From Arsenophonus sp. aPb (GTDB lineage Bacteria > Pseudomonadota > Gammaproteobacteria > Enterobacterales > Enterobacteriaceae), in the NCBI RefSeq assembly GCF_029873475.1, contig NZ_CP123501.1:19452-83451 (forward strand): a DNA stretch of 64,000 bases. The letters are read 5' to 3'. Under the pieces are notes generated by a model. That model ran no database searches, was not told the DNA's origin, and saw only the letters and a program-made list of their open reading frames with translations. How positions within the stretch are numbered: the first letter of the stretch is position 1; each line of letters starts with the position of its first letter. This document shows positions 1 through 8,807 of the stretch, piece by piece. The position numbers and the translations under genes are program-made.

Positions 1-1
1 T

Positions 2-1378
2 GAAAAAGGGTTGGGTGAAAATGACCGCGTTTATTTGGTGGCGGCATCGATTATTGCGACGATTGGTATTCCTGGGAAAGTTAAACCGTTAGAAAAAAGT
101 GAATTAAAATCATCAACCGAAGTTGGGTATACGGATGGTGAGATCATTATTAATAAAATCAAGTCGTTCTTACATTATAAAGAATTGCCTAAGACTAAAA
201 AGTCATTAATTATTCGAACGCTACAAAATACACTCACCACCGAAAATATTAATAAAGTGATTAATGGTGAAAGCCAGTTAAAGCGGGTATTTACAAAAAT
301 TGTTGATGACTTGGGAATTTATTACAAAATCGGCCTCACCACGGATTTTACCGGTAAGTTGTTTAATGAAATGTATAGCTGGCTAGGATTTACACAAGAT
401 AAACTCAATGATGTCGTTTTAACGCCTTCTTATGTTGCCACTTTATTAGTTAAACTTGCTCGAGTGAATAAGGATTCTTATGTTTGGGATTTCGCAACCG
501 GCTCAGCTGGATTGCTGGTTGCTGCCATGAATGAAATGCTGATAGATGCAAAAAATAGCATTACCTCACCGGAAGAATTGAGAAGTAAAGAAGTGCGCAT
601 TAAAGCTGAGCAACTTTTGGGGTTAGAGTTGTTATCCAGTGTCTATATGTTGGCTATCTTAAATATGATTTTAATGGGTGATGGTAGCTCTAATATTTTA
701 AATAAAAACTCACTTACCGATTTTGATGGTAAATACGGCTTTGGTAAAACAGACAAAATCTTTCCAGCGAATGCCTTTGTTCTGAATCCACCTTATTCAG
801 CCAAAAGTAACGGGATGGTTTTTGTTGAAAAAGCACTTTCCATGATGAACAGTGGCTATGCCGCGATTATTATTCAGGGTTCAGCGGGCTCAGGAAAAGC
901 AAAAGATATAAATAAAAAAATCCTTAAAAAACACACACTGATTGCCAGCATTAAAATGCCTATTGACCTGTTTATTGGTAAATCCAGTGTTCAAACCTAT
1001 ATCTATGTATTTAAGGTGAACGAAGCTCATCACAAGGACGAAATGGTCAAATTTATCGATTTTTCCAATGATGGCTATACCCGCACCAACCGCAAAAAAG
1101 CCAGCAATAACCTTAAAGATACCGATCGCGCTAAAGCTCGTTACCAGGAAATTGTTGATTTAGTCCGTTTTGGTAAAAGTAAGCTGAATATATTGACTGA
1201 ACAAGAATATTTTGAAAACACCATTAATCCTGATAATGGGGCGGACTGGAATCAGTCAATACCTGTAGATACTAAGCCAACTCTAGCAGATTTCAAAAAA
1301 ACGGTAGATGATTATCTTGCTTGGGAAGTATCTAACTTACTTAAAAAACAAGGTGGAGATAACGGCTTGGGAAAATAA
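2..1378 (+). CDS. hsdM: Type I-like N6-adenine DNA methyltransferase subunit, 5' end outside window
   Basis: SAM-dependent adenine methylation of the target site of a type I-like restriction-modification system. The frame is open to the left edge of the window, so the start is missing; the TTG at 11 is only the first internal start-like codon. Seen: a motif I-like segment DFATGSAGLL near residue 160 of the visible protein and the catalytic motif NPPY at about residue 259, both typical of N6-adenine methylases of the HsdM/BcgI type. The gene runs directly into a specificity subunit whose frame overlaps its last codons. No HsdR-like nuclease lies downstream, where a Tn3 transposon begins. Family call is firm; whether the system is type I or a type IIB-like fusion cannot be told without the 5' part. 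Confidence 0.85.
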   Translation, partial: EKGLGENDRVYLVAASIIATIGIPGKVKPLEKSELKSSTEVGYTDGEIIINKIKSFLHYKELPKTKKSLIIRTLQNTLTTENINKVINGESQLKRVFTKIVDDLGIYYKIGLTTDFTGKLFNEMYSWLGFTQDKLNDVVLTPSYVATLLVKLARVNKDSYVWDFATGSAGLLVAAMNEMLIDAKNSITSPEELRSKEVRIKAEQLLGLELLSSVYMLAILNMILMGDGSSNILNKNSLTDFDGKYGFGKTDKIFPANAFVLNPPYSAKSNGMVFVEKALSMMNSGYAAIIIQGSAGSGKAKDINKKILKKHTLIASIKMPIDLFIGKSSVQTYIYVFKVNEAHHKDEMVKFIDFSNDGYTRTNRKKASNNLKDTDRAKARYQEIVDLVRFGKSKLNILTEQEYFENTINPDNGADWNQSIPVDTKPTLADFKKTVDDYLAWEVSNLLKKQGGDNGLGK

Positions 1379-2538
1379 CTTCCTCACTTAACAATAAATT
1401 AAATAGAGTTAAGTGGGGGGAGTTTAAAGTTGGTGATTTATTTGAAATAAACACCGGATCATTACTTTCTAGTAGCGAATTAGTGAAAGGGAGTATACCT
1501 AGAATCTCAGCAAAGTCTTATAATAATGGTATTTTAGGATATTTTGGAACTGAAAATATATCAGCCGCAAGACACTTTGAAAATTTTATCAGTGTCAACT
1601 TTTTTGGTGCTGATGGGGGGATTTTTTATCATCCGTATAAAGCCAGCGTGGAGATGAAAGTCCATATATTAAAAATACCAAATATAGAATTTAATTATGC
1701 TTCAGGTGTTTTTATATGTTCAGCTTTAAAAAATGTATTAGTTGGATTTGATTATGGAACGCAACTCTCAAGTTCAAAACTAAAAAAGTCAGACTTCAAA
1801 ATTAAACTTCCCACTAAAAACGGAGAAATAGACTTTGATTTTATGGATAAATTTATAGCGGAGCTTGAGGTAGAGCGTATAGCGGAGCTTGAGGCAGAGC
1901 GTATAGCAGAGCTTAAGGCATATTTAACTGCGGCTGAACTGGAAGATTACGAACTTACATTCAAAGAGCGAAAGGTTTTAGGTGAGTTTGAAAACAACAA
2001 ATTTTTATGGAGTAATTATAATCTTAAGTCGCTATTTGGAGCATCAACTCGAGGTAAGCGTTTAAAAAATGCAGATAGGTTATCTGGTAATTTACCGTTT
2101 GTGACTGCGGGTGAAGCTAATGAAGGCATTTCTGCATTTATTTGTAATGATGTGACAGTATTTTCTGCAAATACAACCACAATAGACATGTTTGGTTCCG
2201 CAAAATATAGAAATTATGAATATGGAGCAGATGATCATATAGCTGTTGTTCATACTGAAAAATTACCCAAGCAGGCAGCTATTTTTATAACAACGTCAAT
2301 TCATAAATCTTCTTATACTGAAAAGTTTGATTACGGAAGGAATTTTTATGCAAAAGATGCGGATGAATTAATGATTTCACTACCATCAAAAAATAATAAT
2401 CCAGACTTTTCATTAATGGAAATTTTAATTTCAGCAATTCAAAAGTTAGTTATTAAAGATGTTATCCAGTATGCAGATAAAAAAATATCTGCGTATGAAA
2501 AAGTCGTTAAATCACGCGGGGTGAAGAACTTCATGTAA
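1366..2538 (+). CDS. hsdS: Type I restriction specificity subunit (HsdS-like), start codon apparently lost
   Basis: DNA-recognition subunit partnering the upstream methylase. Two target-recognition halves are visible: the first begins WGEFKVGDLFEINTG (from about 1414), the second begins after LGEFENNKFLWSNY (about 1990). They are joined by a charged helical spacer with repeated AELE(V/A)ERI units and followed by a C-terminal helix rich in K and I. The homologous frame is open from 1363, but contains no ATG, GTG or TTG until the GTG at 1483, which lies inside the first recognition domain. A good Shine-Dalgarno GGAG at 1355-1358 is 7 nt from codon CTT at 1366, where a start would be expected. 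The gene may thus be silent or translated weakly. Confidence 0.75.
   Translation, partial: LGKITSSLNNKLNRVKWGEFKVGDLFEINTGSLLSSSELVKGSIPRISAKSYNNGILGYFGTENISAARHFENFISVNFFGADGGIFYHPYKASVEMKVHILKIPNIEFNYASGVFICSALKNVLVGFDYGTQLSSSKLKKSDFKIKLPTKNGEIDFDFMDKFIAELEVERIAELEAERIAELKAYLTAAELEDYELTFKERKVLGEFENNKFLWSNYNLKSLFGASTRGKRLKNADRLSGNLPFVTAGEANEGISAFICNDVTVFSANTTTIDMFGSAKYRNYEYGADDHIAVVHTEKLPKQAAIFITTSIHKSSYTEKFDYGRNFYAKDADELMISLPSKNNNPDFSLMEILISAIQKLVIKDVIQYADKKISAYEKVVKSRGVKNFM
1856..1925 (+). repeat. 24-bp tandem repeats in the hsdS spacer
   Basis: The spacer between the two recognition domains contains two full and one partial copy of a 24-bp unit encoding AELE(V/A)ERI. The copies are almost identical. 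Repeat number in this region of HsdS proteins sets the distance between the two half-sites recognised (known for EcoR124I and its relatives). Confidence 0.75.
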
Positions 2539-2572
2539 AACGATTTTTTAGTAGGAAACCTATTCTGTTTGA

Positions 2573-2606
2573 CATAAAGGTGCTACAACATGTTAGCACC
2601 TTTATG
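2573..2606. terminator. Perfect 13-bp hairpin after hsdS
   Basis: Arms CATAAAGGTGCTA (2573-2585) and its exact complement (2594-2606) enclose an 8-nt loop. It lies 35 nt after the hsdS stop and could end that transcript, although there is no strong T-run. The right arm TAGCACCTTTATG recurs at about 34186, so it may instead be part of a dispersed repeat. Confidence 0.5.
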
Positions 2607-2700
2607 TTAAATAAAGGACAATTTTAAAAAATTATGTTTTTATGTCCTTAAGGAGCATTTGCCCTCTACCTAAATCGATACCCTTCAACGCGTTAAAGGG
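2600..2700. repeat. Dispersed repeat, copy 1 (inverted relative to 29650-29760)
   Basis: The stretch containing CAATTTTAAAAAATTATG, then TATGTCCTTAAGGAGCA and a T-C-rich tail ending near AAAGGGAA is clearly homologous to the reverse complement of 29650-29760. The outer motif TTATGTTAAATA also occurs near 34193 and 61041. No open frame is conserved. Each copy is beside a mobile-element end, so this may be the terminal part of an unrecognised element. Confidence 0.6.
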
Positions 2701-2819
2701 AACAGTCGTCTTTGTTCAGAATTAACAATATTAAAACTGTGCTAACCGCTAACAGGGGTCAGTTTGGATATCGAAAATTATTGTACGTTAAGGCTACTTT
2801 TTAATCAGACTCAACGTCT

Positions 2820-3428
2820 TTATAGAAGGCCTGAATGCGACAAACCTGGGAAGTACTGTAGCCTGTCGCGTCTGCTGAGTTTTTTTACCTGCCGGTAGTA
2901 CATCACTTTCTGATGCCGTTCCCGATCTGCCTGCTTTCCCCGGTATCTACCCAACGTATGTGCCCGTTCAATTCCCTGTTTTTGTCGCTGGAGGCGACTC
3001 TGCCAGTCCTTATGTGACATTGCAGCCATCAGGTCGATTAGCATGTTATTGATAGCAGTTATTACTGCGCGGGTGATCGGGTCAACCTGCGAAGAATCTT
3101 TATCTGACAGCGACTGCCATGATGTGGGCACATCAAGACTAATAATCCGCAGCTCGTGTTGTTCTATCTGCTTTTTCAGCGTCATCCAGTCGCTGTTGCT
3201 CAGACGGGTCAGACGGTCTATCTGTTCGACCAGCAAGATATCATTGTGGTGACTGTCCATCAGTAAGCGTCCCAGCTCCGGGCGGTCAAGTTTTGTGCCG
3301 CTGATATTCTCCCGGTAGTAGCTGGCGATTTTATGTCCCCGTTCCTGGACGAACTGCTCCAACATCTCTTTTGCCCGATCGGCGAACTGATCTTTCGTCG
3401 ATGCTCTTAAATAAGCTCTGATAAACAT
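2820..3428 (-). pseudogene. tnpR: Tn3-type serine resolvase with frameshifted C-terminal HTH
   Basis: Site-specific serine recombinase that resolves transposition cointegrates at res. The catalytic domain is complete: YLRAST near the start carries the nucleophilic serine, and LLVEQIDRLTRLS is the expected central motif. After VKKLS the frame leaves the family pattern and ends as RRDRLQYFPGLSHSG. In the next frame the DNA reads ADATGYSTSQVCRIQAFY, a standard resolvase helix-turn-helix. A small indel near 2868-2876 therefore removed the DNA-binding domain, and the protein is probably inactive. Confidence 0.8.
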
Positions 3429-3560
3429 TTTTTTACCACATTATCGCATTTAGATTATTGCATTTATTCTATCGCATTTAGGTTATTTCATTAGTGGAGT
3501 GTCGTCACGTTTTGGTTATAGCGCTAGGGTGTACCCTTATGCGATAAGCATTTTTGTTAA
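3429..3560. promoter_or_regulatory. Probable res site and divergent promoters of tnpR and tnpA
   Basis: The gap between the divergent resolvase and transposase genes holds repeated TATCGCATTTAG-like boxes (about 3441-3485) and an inverse TGCGATAAGC near 3540. This is the arrangement of resolvase-binding subsites in Tn3-family elements. Exact crossover site not determined. Confidence 0.6.
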
Positions 3561-3595
3561 AAATACCGCACCGAATAATTTATGAGGGAAACTAT

Positions 3596-6583
3596 ATGGC
3601 ACGGAGGCTAATTCTTTCTCTGTCGGAAAGAGAATCATTACTGGCATTACCGGACAATGAGTTAACGCTGACACGAATGGCGTATTTCAGTGAGCAGGAT
3701 CTGGCATTTATTAATGCTCACCGTAAACCTGCCAGCCGTTTTGGTTTTGCTGTTCTTCTTTGCTATCTGAAAAATGTAGGCTTTGCCCCGGATAAAAAAT
3801 CGTCTCCACCCTCGGAATTTCTCAAAATTATCGGCTCCCGACTTAAACTGTCAGCAGAACTCTGGCAGGAATATATTTCCGGCCGTGATACAACCCGGCG
3901 CGAGCATCTGGGGGAACTGTATCGATATCTGGAACTGAAGACCTTTAATGGGGCACTTCAGAAAGAATGCATCCAGCATCTTCTCCCTCTGTCTACCAGG
4001 ACTGATCGGGGCATACTTATCGCAGAGGAACTGCTGAAGTATCTGCATCAACAGCGAATTATCATTCCTGGTGTTGATGTTGTGGAGCGTACCTGTGCTG
4101 AAGCAATGACACTGGGTGATAAAGCGGTTTATGCCACGTTGAATGCGCATCTTGGCATCTCGCATAAATCAGCGCTTGATACACTACTGGTGACAACTGA
4201 AAAACACATCTCCCGTTTAACGTGGTTGCTTCAGCCTCCGGGAAAGATCAATGGAAAGAATGTACTGCAACATATAGACCGCCTTAACGCCATTGAAGCA
4301 CTGGCGCTACCGGAAGGTGTGGAGAGAACCGTTCACCAGAACCGGTTGCTGAAACTCGCGCGTGAAGGCCGCAAAATGAGCAGTCGCGATCTGGCTGATT
4401 TTGCCCCTGCGCGTCGGTATGCAACGATGGTCTGTGTACTGACTGAGGCCAGAGCTACAATCATTGATGAAATTATAGAACTGCATGAACGTATACTGGA
4501 TAGCATGTTCAGCCGGGCAAAACGTCAGCAGGCTGAACGCCTTCAGAAAACGGGCAAGCTGATACAGCAGAAATTACGTCAGTATGTTTCCGTTGGTCAG
4601 GTTATCCTGGATGCACGCAATGCAGGCAAAGATCCACTGTCTGCTGTTGAACGGATATTGCCGTGGGAAGATTTCGCCGCCAGCCTGGAGGAAACCCGGC
4701 TTCTTGCACGCAAGGATAATTTCGAGCCGCTTCACCTTATTACCGAAAAATGCAGCACGCTGCGTAAATATTCTTCCCGGTTGTTATCAGCCCTGCAGCT
4801 GAGGGCCACTCCGGCCGCCTTACCGCTTAATGATGCCCTTGATACTATCCGTGCGATGTACCGTAAACAGCTAAGGAAAGTTCCTCCATCGGCACCGCTG
4901 GATTTCATTCCAGAGAGCTGGAAAAAGATGGTGATCACTCCCTCTGGTATTGATCGGCAATACTATGAAATTTGTGCAATGAACGAGCTGAAGGGGGCAC
5001 TGCGGGCGGGTGATATCTGGGTCCGGGGCTCCCGGCGCTACAAAAACTTCGATGACTATCTTATGCCGGGCGGCGATTTCGAAAAGTTATTAAATAATAA
5101 CCAGTTAAATTTACCTGTTGAAACAGAATGCGGGGCTTATCTTAAGGCGAGGCTGACGCTCCTGGCCTCCCGTCTGGAGGAAGTTAACGCAATGGCCGCA
5201 ACTGGAGATCTTCCCGATGTGGATATTTCAGATAAAGGTGTAAAGATTACTCCGCTGGATAACAGCGTTCCTTCGACAGTCTCACCACTGGCTGACCTGA
5301 TTTACAACATGCTGCCGCACCCCAAAATTACAGAAATACTGGATGAAGTTGAGCGATGGACAGCCTTCACGCGACACTTCACTCATCTTAAGAACCCGCT
5401 AACCCGTCCACAGGATAACCGTTTGCTGCTTACCACCATCCTGGCAGACGGTATCAATCTGGGGCTGACCAAAATGGCAGAGTCCTGTCCGGGAACCACG
5501 CGGGCTTCGCTGGAAAACATACAGGCATGGTACATCCGTGATGAAACGTACTCTGCTGCACTGGCGGAACTGGTTAATGCCCAGAAGTCACGTCCGCTGG
5601 CGGTTTTATGGGGAGACGGTTCAACCTCATCTTCTGACGGCCAGAATTTTCGGGTTGGCAGCCATGGCCGCTATGCGGGTCAGGTCAATCTGAAGTACGG
5701 TCAGGAGCCGGGGGTACAGTTTTATACGCACATCTCTGACCAGTACAGCCCATTTTACACCAAAGTAATTAGTCGGGTGCGTGACTCCACCCACGTACTT
5801 GATGGCCTGCTATATCACGAAAGTGATCTTGAAATAACGGAGCATTACACCGATACGGCAGGTTTCACGGAACATGTTTTCGCACTGATGCATCTGCTGG
5901 GGTTTGCTTTTGCACCAAGGATCCGGGATCTTCATGACAAGCGGTTATTTATTCAGGGGAAGGTTGATAAATATCCTGCTCTACAGTCAATTATTTCCAC
6001 TACTCCACTGAATATCAAAGAGATAGAAATACACTGGAATGAAATTCTGAGGCTGGCGATCTCAATAAAGCAGGGAACGGTGACAGCTTCTCTGATGCTG
6101 AAAAAACTGGCGAGCTACCCAAAACAGAATGGGCTTGCTAAGGCGCTGAGGGAAATCGGTCGAATTGAGCGAACACTGTTTATGTTGGACTGGTTTCGCG
6201 ATCCTTCACTGCGTCGCAGAGTTCAGGCGGGTCTGAACAAAGGGGAAGCCCGGAATGCCCTTGCCAGAGCCGTTTTCATGCATCGGCTGGGCGAAATAAG
6301 GGATCGTGGTCTGGAAAACCAGAGCTACCGCGCCAGTGGGCTTACGCTGCTTACCGCCGCGATCACATTGTGGAATACCGTATATATGGAAAACGCTATT
6401 AATTTACTGAAAAAGAATGGGCTACATATCAATGATCAGTTGCTGTCACACGTGTCTCCGCTGGGCTGGAAGCACATTAATCTGACAGGGGACTATATCT
6501 GGCGAAACAATAAGAAGCTGGCTGAAGGGAAGTATCGTCCTTTGAGGCCTGTTGATGTCAGTCAGTACAAAAAATCATCTTAA
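3596..6583 (+). CDS. tnpA: Tn3-family transposase TnpA (995 aa)
   Basis: DDE/D transposase acting on the 38-bp ends of this element. I chose the ATG at 3596, preceded by GAGGG, over a frame extension to 3554, because the family N-terminus is MARRLILSLSERESLLALPD. The length of about 995 aa is normal. Catalytic residues fit D674 (WGDGSTSSSDGQ), D753 (HYTDTAGFTEH) and E884 (NKGEARNALARAVF), the usual spacing in this family. No frameshift is visible, so the gene looks intact, unlike the tnpR beside it. The second, decayed tnpA at 50-53 kb is a diverged relative with the same domain order. Confidence 0.93.
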   Translation: MARRLILSLSERESLLALPDNELTLTRMAYFSEQDLAFINAHRKPASRFGFAVLLCYLKNVGFAPDKKSSPPSEFLKIIGSRLKLSAELWQEYISGRDTTRREHLGELYRYLELKTFNGALQKECIQHLLPLSTRTDRGILIAEELLKYLHQQRIIIPGVDVVERTCAEAMTLGDKAVYATLNAHLGISHKSALDTLLVTTEKHISRLTWLLQPPGKINGKNVLQHIDRLNAIEALALPEGVERTVHQNRLLKLAREGRKMSSRDLADFAPARRYATMVCVLTEARATIIDEIIELHERILDSMFSRAKRQQAERLQKTGKLIQQKLRQYVSVGQVILDARNAGKDPLSAVERILPWEDFAASLEETRLLARKDNFEPLHLITEKCSTLRKYSSRLLSALQLRATPAALPLNDALDTIRAMYRKQLRKVPPSAPLDFIPESWKKMVITPSGIDRQYYEICAMNELKGALRAGDIWVRGSRRYKNFDDYLMPGGDFEKLLNNNQLNLPVETECGAYLKARLTLLASRLEEVNAMAATGDLPDVDISDKGVKITPLDNSVPSTVSPLADLIYNMLPHPKITEILDEVERWTAFTRHFTHLKNPLTRPQDNRLLLTTILADGINLGLTKMAESCPGTTRASLENIQAWYIRDETYSAALAELVNAQKSRPLAVLWGDGSTSSSDGQNFRVGSHGRYAGQVNLKYGQEPGVQFYTHISDQYSPFYTKVISRVRDSTHVLDGLLYHESDLEITEHYTDTAGFTEHVFALMHLLGFAFAPRIRDLHDKRLFIQGKVDKYPALQSIISTTPLNIKEIEIHWNEILRLAISIKQGTVTASLMLKKLASYPKQNGLAKALREIGRIERTLFMLDWFRDPSLRRRVQAGLNKGEARNALARAVFMHRLGEIRDRGLENQSYRASGLTLLTAAITLWNTVYMENAINLLKKNGLHINDQLLSHVSPLGWKHINLTGDYIWRNNKKLAEGKYRPLRPVDVSQYKKSS

Positions 6584-6776
6584 CGTACAATATTTTCCGT
6601 TTCCCAAACGGAGCCCAAATAGGACGCCGGTTTTACTAAATAAAAAAACCAAACTGATGCCAGATATACAACGCATCAGAGCTAATCATGACATAGTTAT
6701 TAATAAATCAGGACAAAGCGATATATTACCAAATATCGCTTTTTACATAATAAAATAAAAAATTTACGTTAAAAAG

Positions 6777-7358
6777 TTATTCACCTATATCAGAATGCCC
6801 CTGCTCAAACTCCCACTGAATGCCATATTTATCAATAAAATAAAAATATCTTATTTTACCGACTATATCACATACACTCTTTTTAGATGTTTGATTATTT
6901 TCCGCTTCATTGTCAATAAATTGAAATTCAGCTGGTGTAATATCATCAATTTTATATGGCCTATATTCTTCATGATCAGTAATTAATTTTGTATCAGGTA
7001 TATTTTTAATATGGTAAAAAGCATCATCAATATTATCTACCTTCAGACAAATATGTCCTATATCTCCCATATCATTACTGAATTTTTCTGAAATATCTTT
7101 TTCTTTTCCTATTGGTGAATGATATTGCATAAGTTCGATATAGATTGAAGTATGAAGAATTTTTAAAAATGAAATTGTGACATCAACTTTCTCAGGGAAT
7201 TGCATAAATCCAGCTGATTTAGCAAAGCCAATATTTTTAAAATGGGGAAATATTTGCACTTGTTTAGCTGAAAAAAGCTTTTTATAGTATTCAACTGCTG
7301 ATGGCAAATCATCCACAACAACATTAATATGGCCTAAACCAACAACTTTAAAGATCAT
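6777..7358 (-). CDS. VOC-family (glyoxalase/bleomycin-resistance/dioxygenase fold) protein
   Basis: A 193-aa protein with the paired beta-alpha-beta-beta-beta modules of the vicinal oxygen chelate superfamily. Module 1 starts VGLGHINVVVDDLPSAVEYY, and module 2 holds GHICLKVDNIDDAFYHI and ends IQWEFEQG. Candidate metal ligands are the His of LGHINV, the Glu of IYIELMQY, the His of GHICLKV and the Glu of QWEFEQ, so the site looks complete. A good AAGGAG lies upstream of the ATG at 7358. Substrate unknown; members include glyoxalases, dioxygenases and antibiotic-binding proteins. It is transcribed alone and has host-like AT-rich codon use. Confidence 0.8.
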   Translation of the reverse strand: MIFKVVGLGHINVVVDDLPSAVEYYKKLFSAKQVQIFPHFKNIGFAKSAGFMQFPEKVDVTISFLKILHTSIYIELMQYHSPIGKEKDISEKFSNDMGDIGHICLKVDNIDDAFYHIKNIPDTKLITDHEEYRPYKIDDITPAEFQFIDNEAENNQTSKKSVCDIVGKIRYFYFIDKYGIQWEFEQGHSDIGE

Positions 7359-7821
7359 ACTTTCTCCTTAGAAAAAATATCTAAATACCATGGTATAGAT
7401 AGAAATGAATATCTGATGAGTTATAATATTTGTTAAAATCACATTAGTAATATTGAGATTAAAGTGGTCAAAAGCGAGCTAAAAATTTAGAGTCAGTATA
7501 ATTAGATGAAAGCACCAAGTCACGCTTCTAATTCTTAAAAGCAATCTATGTATTCTCTTTAAAGAGATATTATTTTAACTTATTGATATTTTTTATATGA
7601 TAGGTTCTAAAATTTATTAGAAAATAAAAATTTTTATTTTAATCACAATTATAGTTTATAAAAAATATTTTAAAAATATGATATAAATACGTTTAAATAA
7701 CAACTAACATAAATAAACATACTTATATTTTAAATGAATAAATTAAATAATAATTTTAAATTTATCAATTTTTACTAGTCTAAATGTTACAATATTGGAG
7801 GTTTTTTCAGGAAGATGAAAA
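7359..7821. other. AT-rich spacer without recognised gene
   Basis: About 460 bp of very AT-rich DNA. I see no open frame resembling a gene. Its last bases include GGAGG at about 7798, a relic ribosome-binding site for the dead phosphodiesterase that follows. Confidence 0.5.
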
Positions 7822-8033
7822 ATGAAAATAATACAACTTACTGATTTACACCTTTTGGCTGATAAAAAAAACTACTAAATATTATAACTTACTATTTCGT
7901 TGAAAAAATTATTGCTCATATTCATACCCACAAGAAAGATTAAGATGCACTCATGTCATAGGAATATCTCTTAAGATGAAGCGATAGTATCATAAGAATT
8001 AGTTAAAATTTTTAAAACAGCATACGTTTTAGA
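7822..8033 (+). pseudogene. Decayed metallophosphoesterase (CpdA/Icc-like 3',5'-cyclic AMP phosphodiesterase) N-terminus
   Basis: The ATG at 7822 opens MKIIQLTDLHLLADKK, the N-terminal metal-binding strand and DxH motif of CpdA-type phosphodiesterases. It meets a stop at once. After a one-base shift the DNA reads KLLNIITYYFVEKIIAHIHTHKKD, then DALMS, then DISxDEAIVSxELVK with in-frame stops where Gln and Tyr would be expected. This follows the CpdA N-terminal order (leader helix, then a GDISQD-like motif). The remainder of the gene is not recognisable. A clear gene ghost in an AT-drifting region. Confidence 0.7.
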
Positions 8034-8411
8034 ATAACAGAAAAAATTTCCTTATTAAATAATATAAATATTTGTTAGAGTTTAAGTGGTAATTTATAAA
8101 AATTAATAATTAATTTTTATAAAAATATTATTTTAATTAAAGCACTAACACTATTAATATCATTATCAATACTCACATTATAAAATAGTTATTTAATGGA
8201 TAAAGTATAATAAGTTAATATAAATTAAACTTAATAGTTAATAAATTAAAAAATAATCAAAATATATATAATTATTATTATCTAAAAAAATGAACTAATG
8301 ATACTCCTAACTTTTTTATACATTAAAAAATAATTAAATTAAAAACGAAAATAGAAATTTTTCTATTTTTAAAATAAATAATTTTTTGATTTAAATTTAT
8401 GAGGTAATAAT
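8034..8411. other. AT-rich spacer
   Basis: Roughly 380 bp, mostly A and T, with homopolymer runs. No gene seen. It probably contains the eroded remainder of the phosphodiesterase gene and the promoter of the next gene. Confidence 0.4.
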
Positions 8412-8807
8412 ATGAACGACAACAAACAGTACGGTGAAAAATTCTCTATTTACTTTAAATTTATTGACGGTATTTTTAAAAAGAATGATGTATTCGAAGC
8501 AAATGTAACTGATTCTACTGGTAAGTTAACGAAATTTAAATCAATTTTTACAGATAAACCTGAATATAAAAAATTAGAAATTCCTGATTCAGCTGGAACT
8601 ATAATATTAGATCTCGTTATACTAAGAACAGATAACGCAGAACAGATAGCAAAAGGAAAAGTTACTATTAAATACGATGATATTTTGGAAGAGCTTACAG
8701 TTACCCCTCTAAAACTTAATGAAGAGAAAAGAGGTGTTTTGATATCTCTAAAAAAAGATGAAAAAGCAAATACCTATTTTACTTTTGAGATCAATCGTAG
8801 TAATTAA
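8412..8807 (+). CDS. Hypothetical 131-aa protein, orphan family member 1
   Basis: I do not recognise a named family. The start is supported by GAGGTAATAAT before the ATG. The protein is soluble, has no signal peptide and no cysteine, and alternates short predicted strands, suggesting a beta-sandwich. It has the same layout as the minus-strand gene at 62990-63391: YxxxIDxxFKxN near the start, a central G-x-I strand, a DN turn followed by Gly-Lys/Arg, a Y(D/N)D turn before LT(V/I), and a final FTFEI. The two differ at most positions. Both lie in isolated AT-rich DNA near mobile elements. Function unknown. Confidence 0.65.
   Translation: MNDNKQYGEKFSIYFKFIDGIFKKNDVFEANVTDSTGKLTKFKSIFTDKPEYKKLEIPDSAGTIILDLVILRTDNAEQIAKGKVTIKYDDILEELTVTPLKLNEEKRGVLISLKKDEKANTYFTFEINRSN

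Larger units (their letters stand above)
2755..6616. mobile_element. Tn3-family transposon 1 (tnpR-res-tnpA)
   Basis: The 38-bp terminal inverted repeats are 2755-2792 and 6579-6616. They share the inner GTACGTTAAG end and an A-T-rich core but differ at several outer positions (GGGGTCAG versus GGGCTCCG). Inside are a divergent resolvase and a full-length transposase with the res region between them, and no passenger gene. There is no clear 5-bp target duplication (taaca left, aaata right). The GC content is far above that of the flanks, a sign of transfer from another host background. Confidence 0.9.

Noticed and set aside
4584..4938. Additional genes in other frames of the transposase genes
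   Set aside because: They have no start signals or family match and lie wholly inside tnpA.
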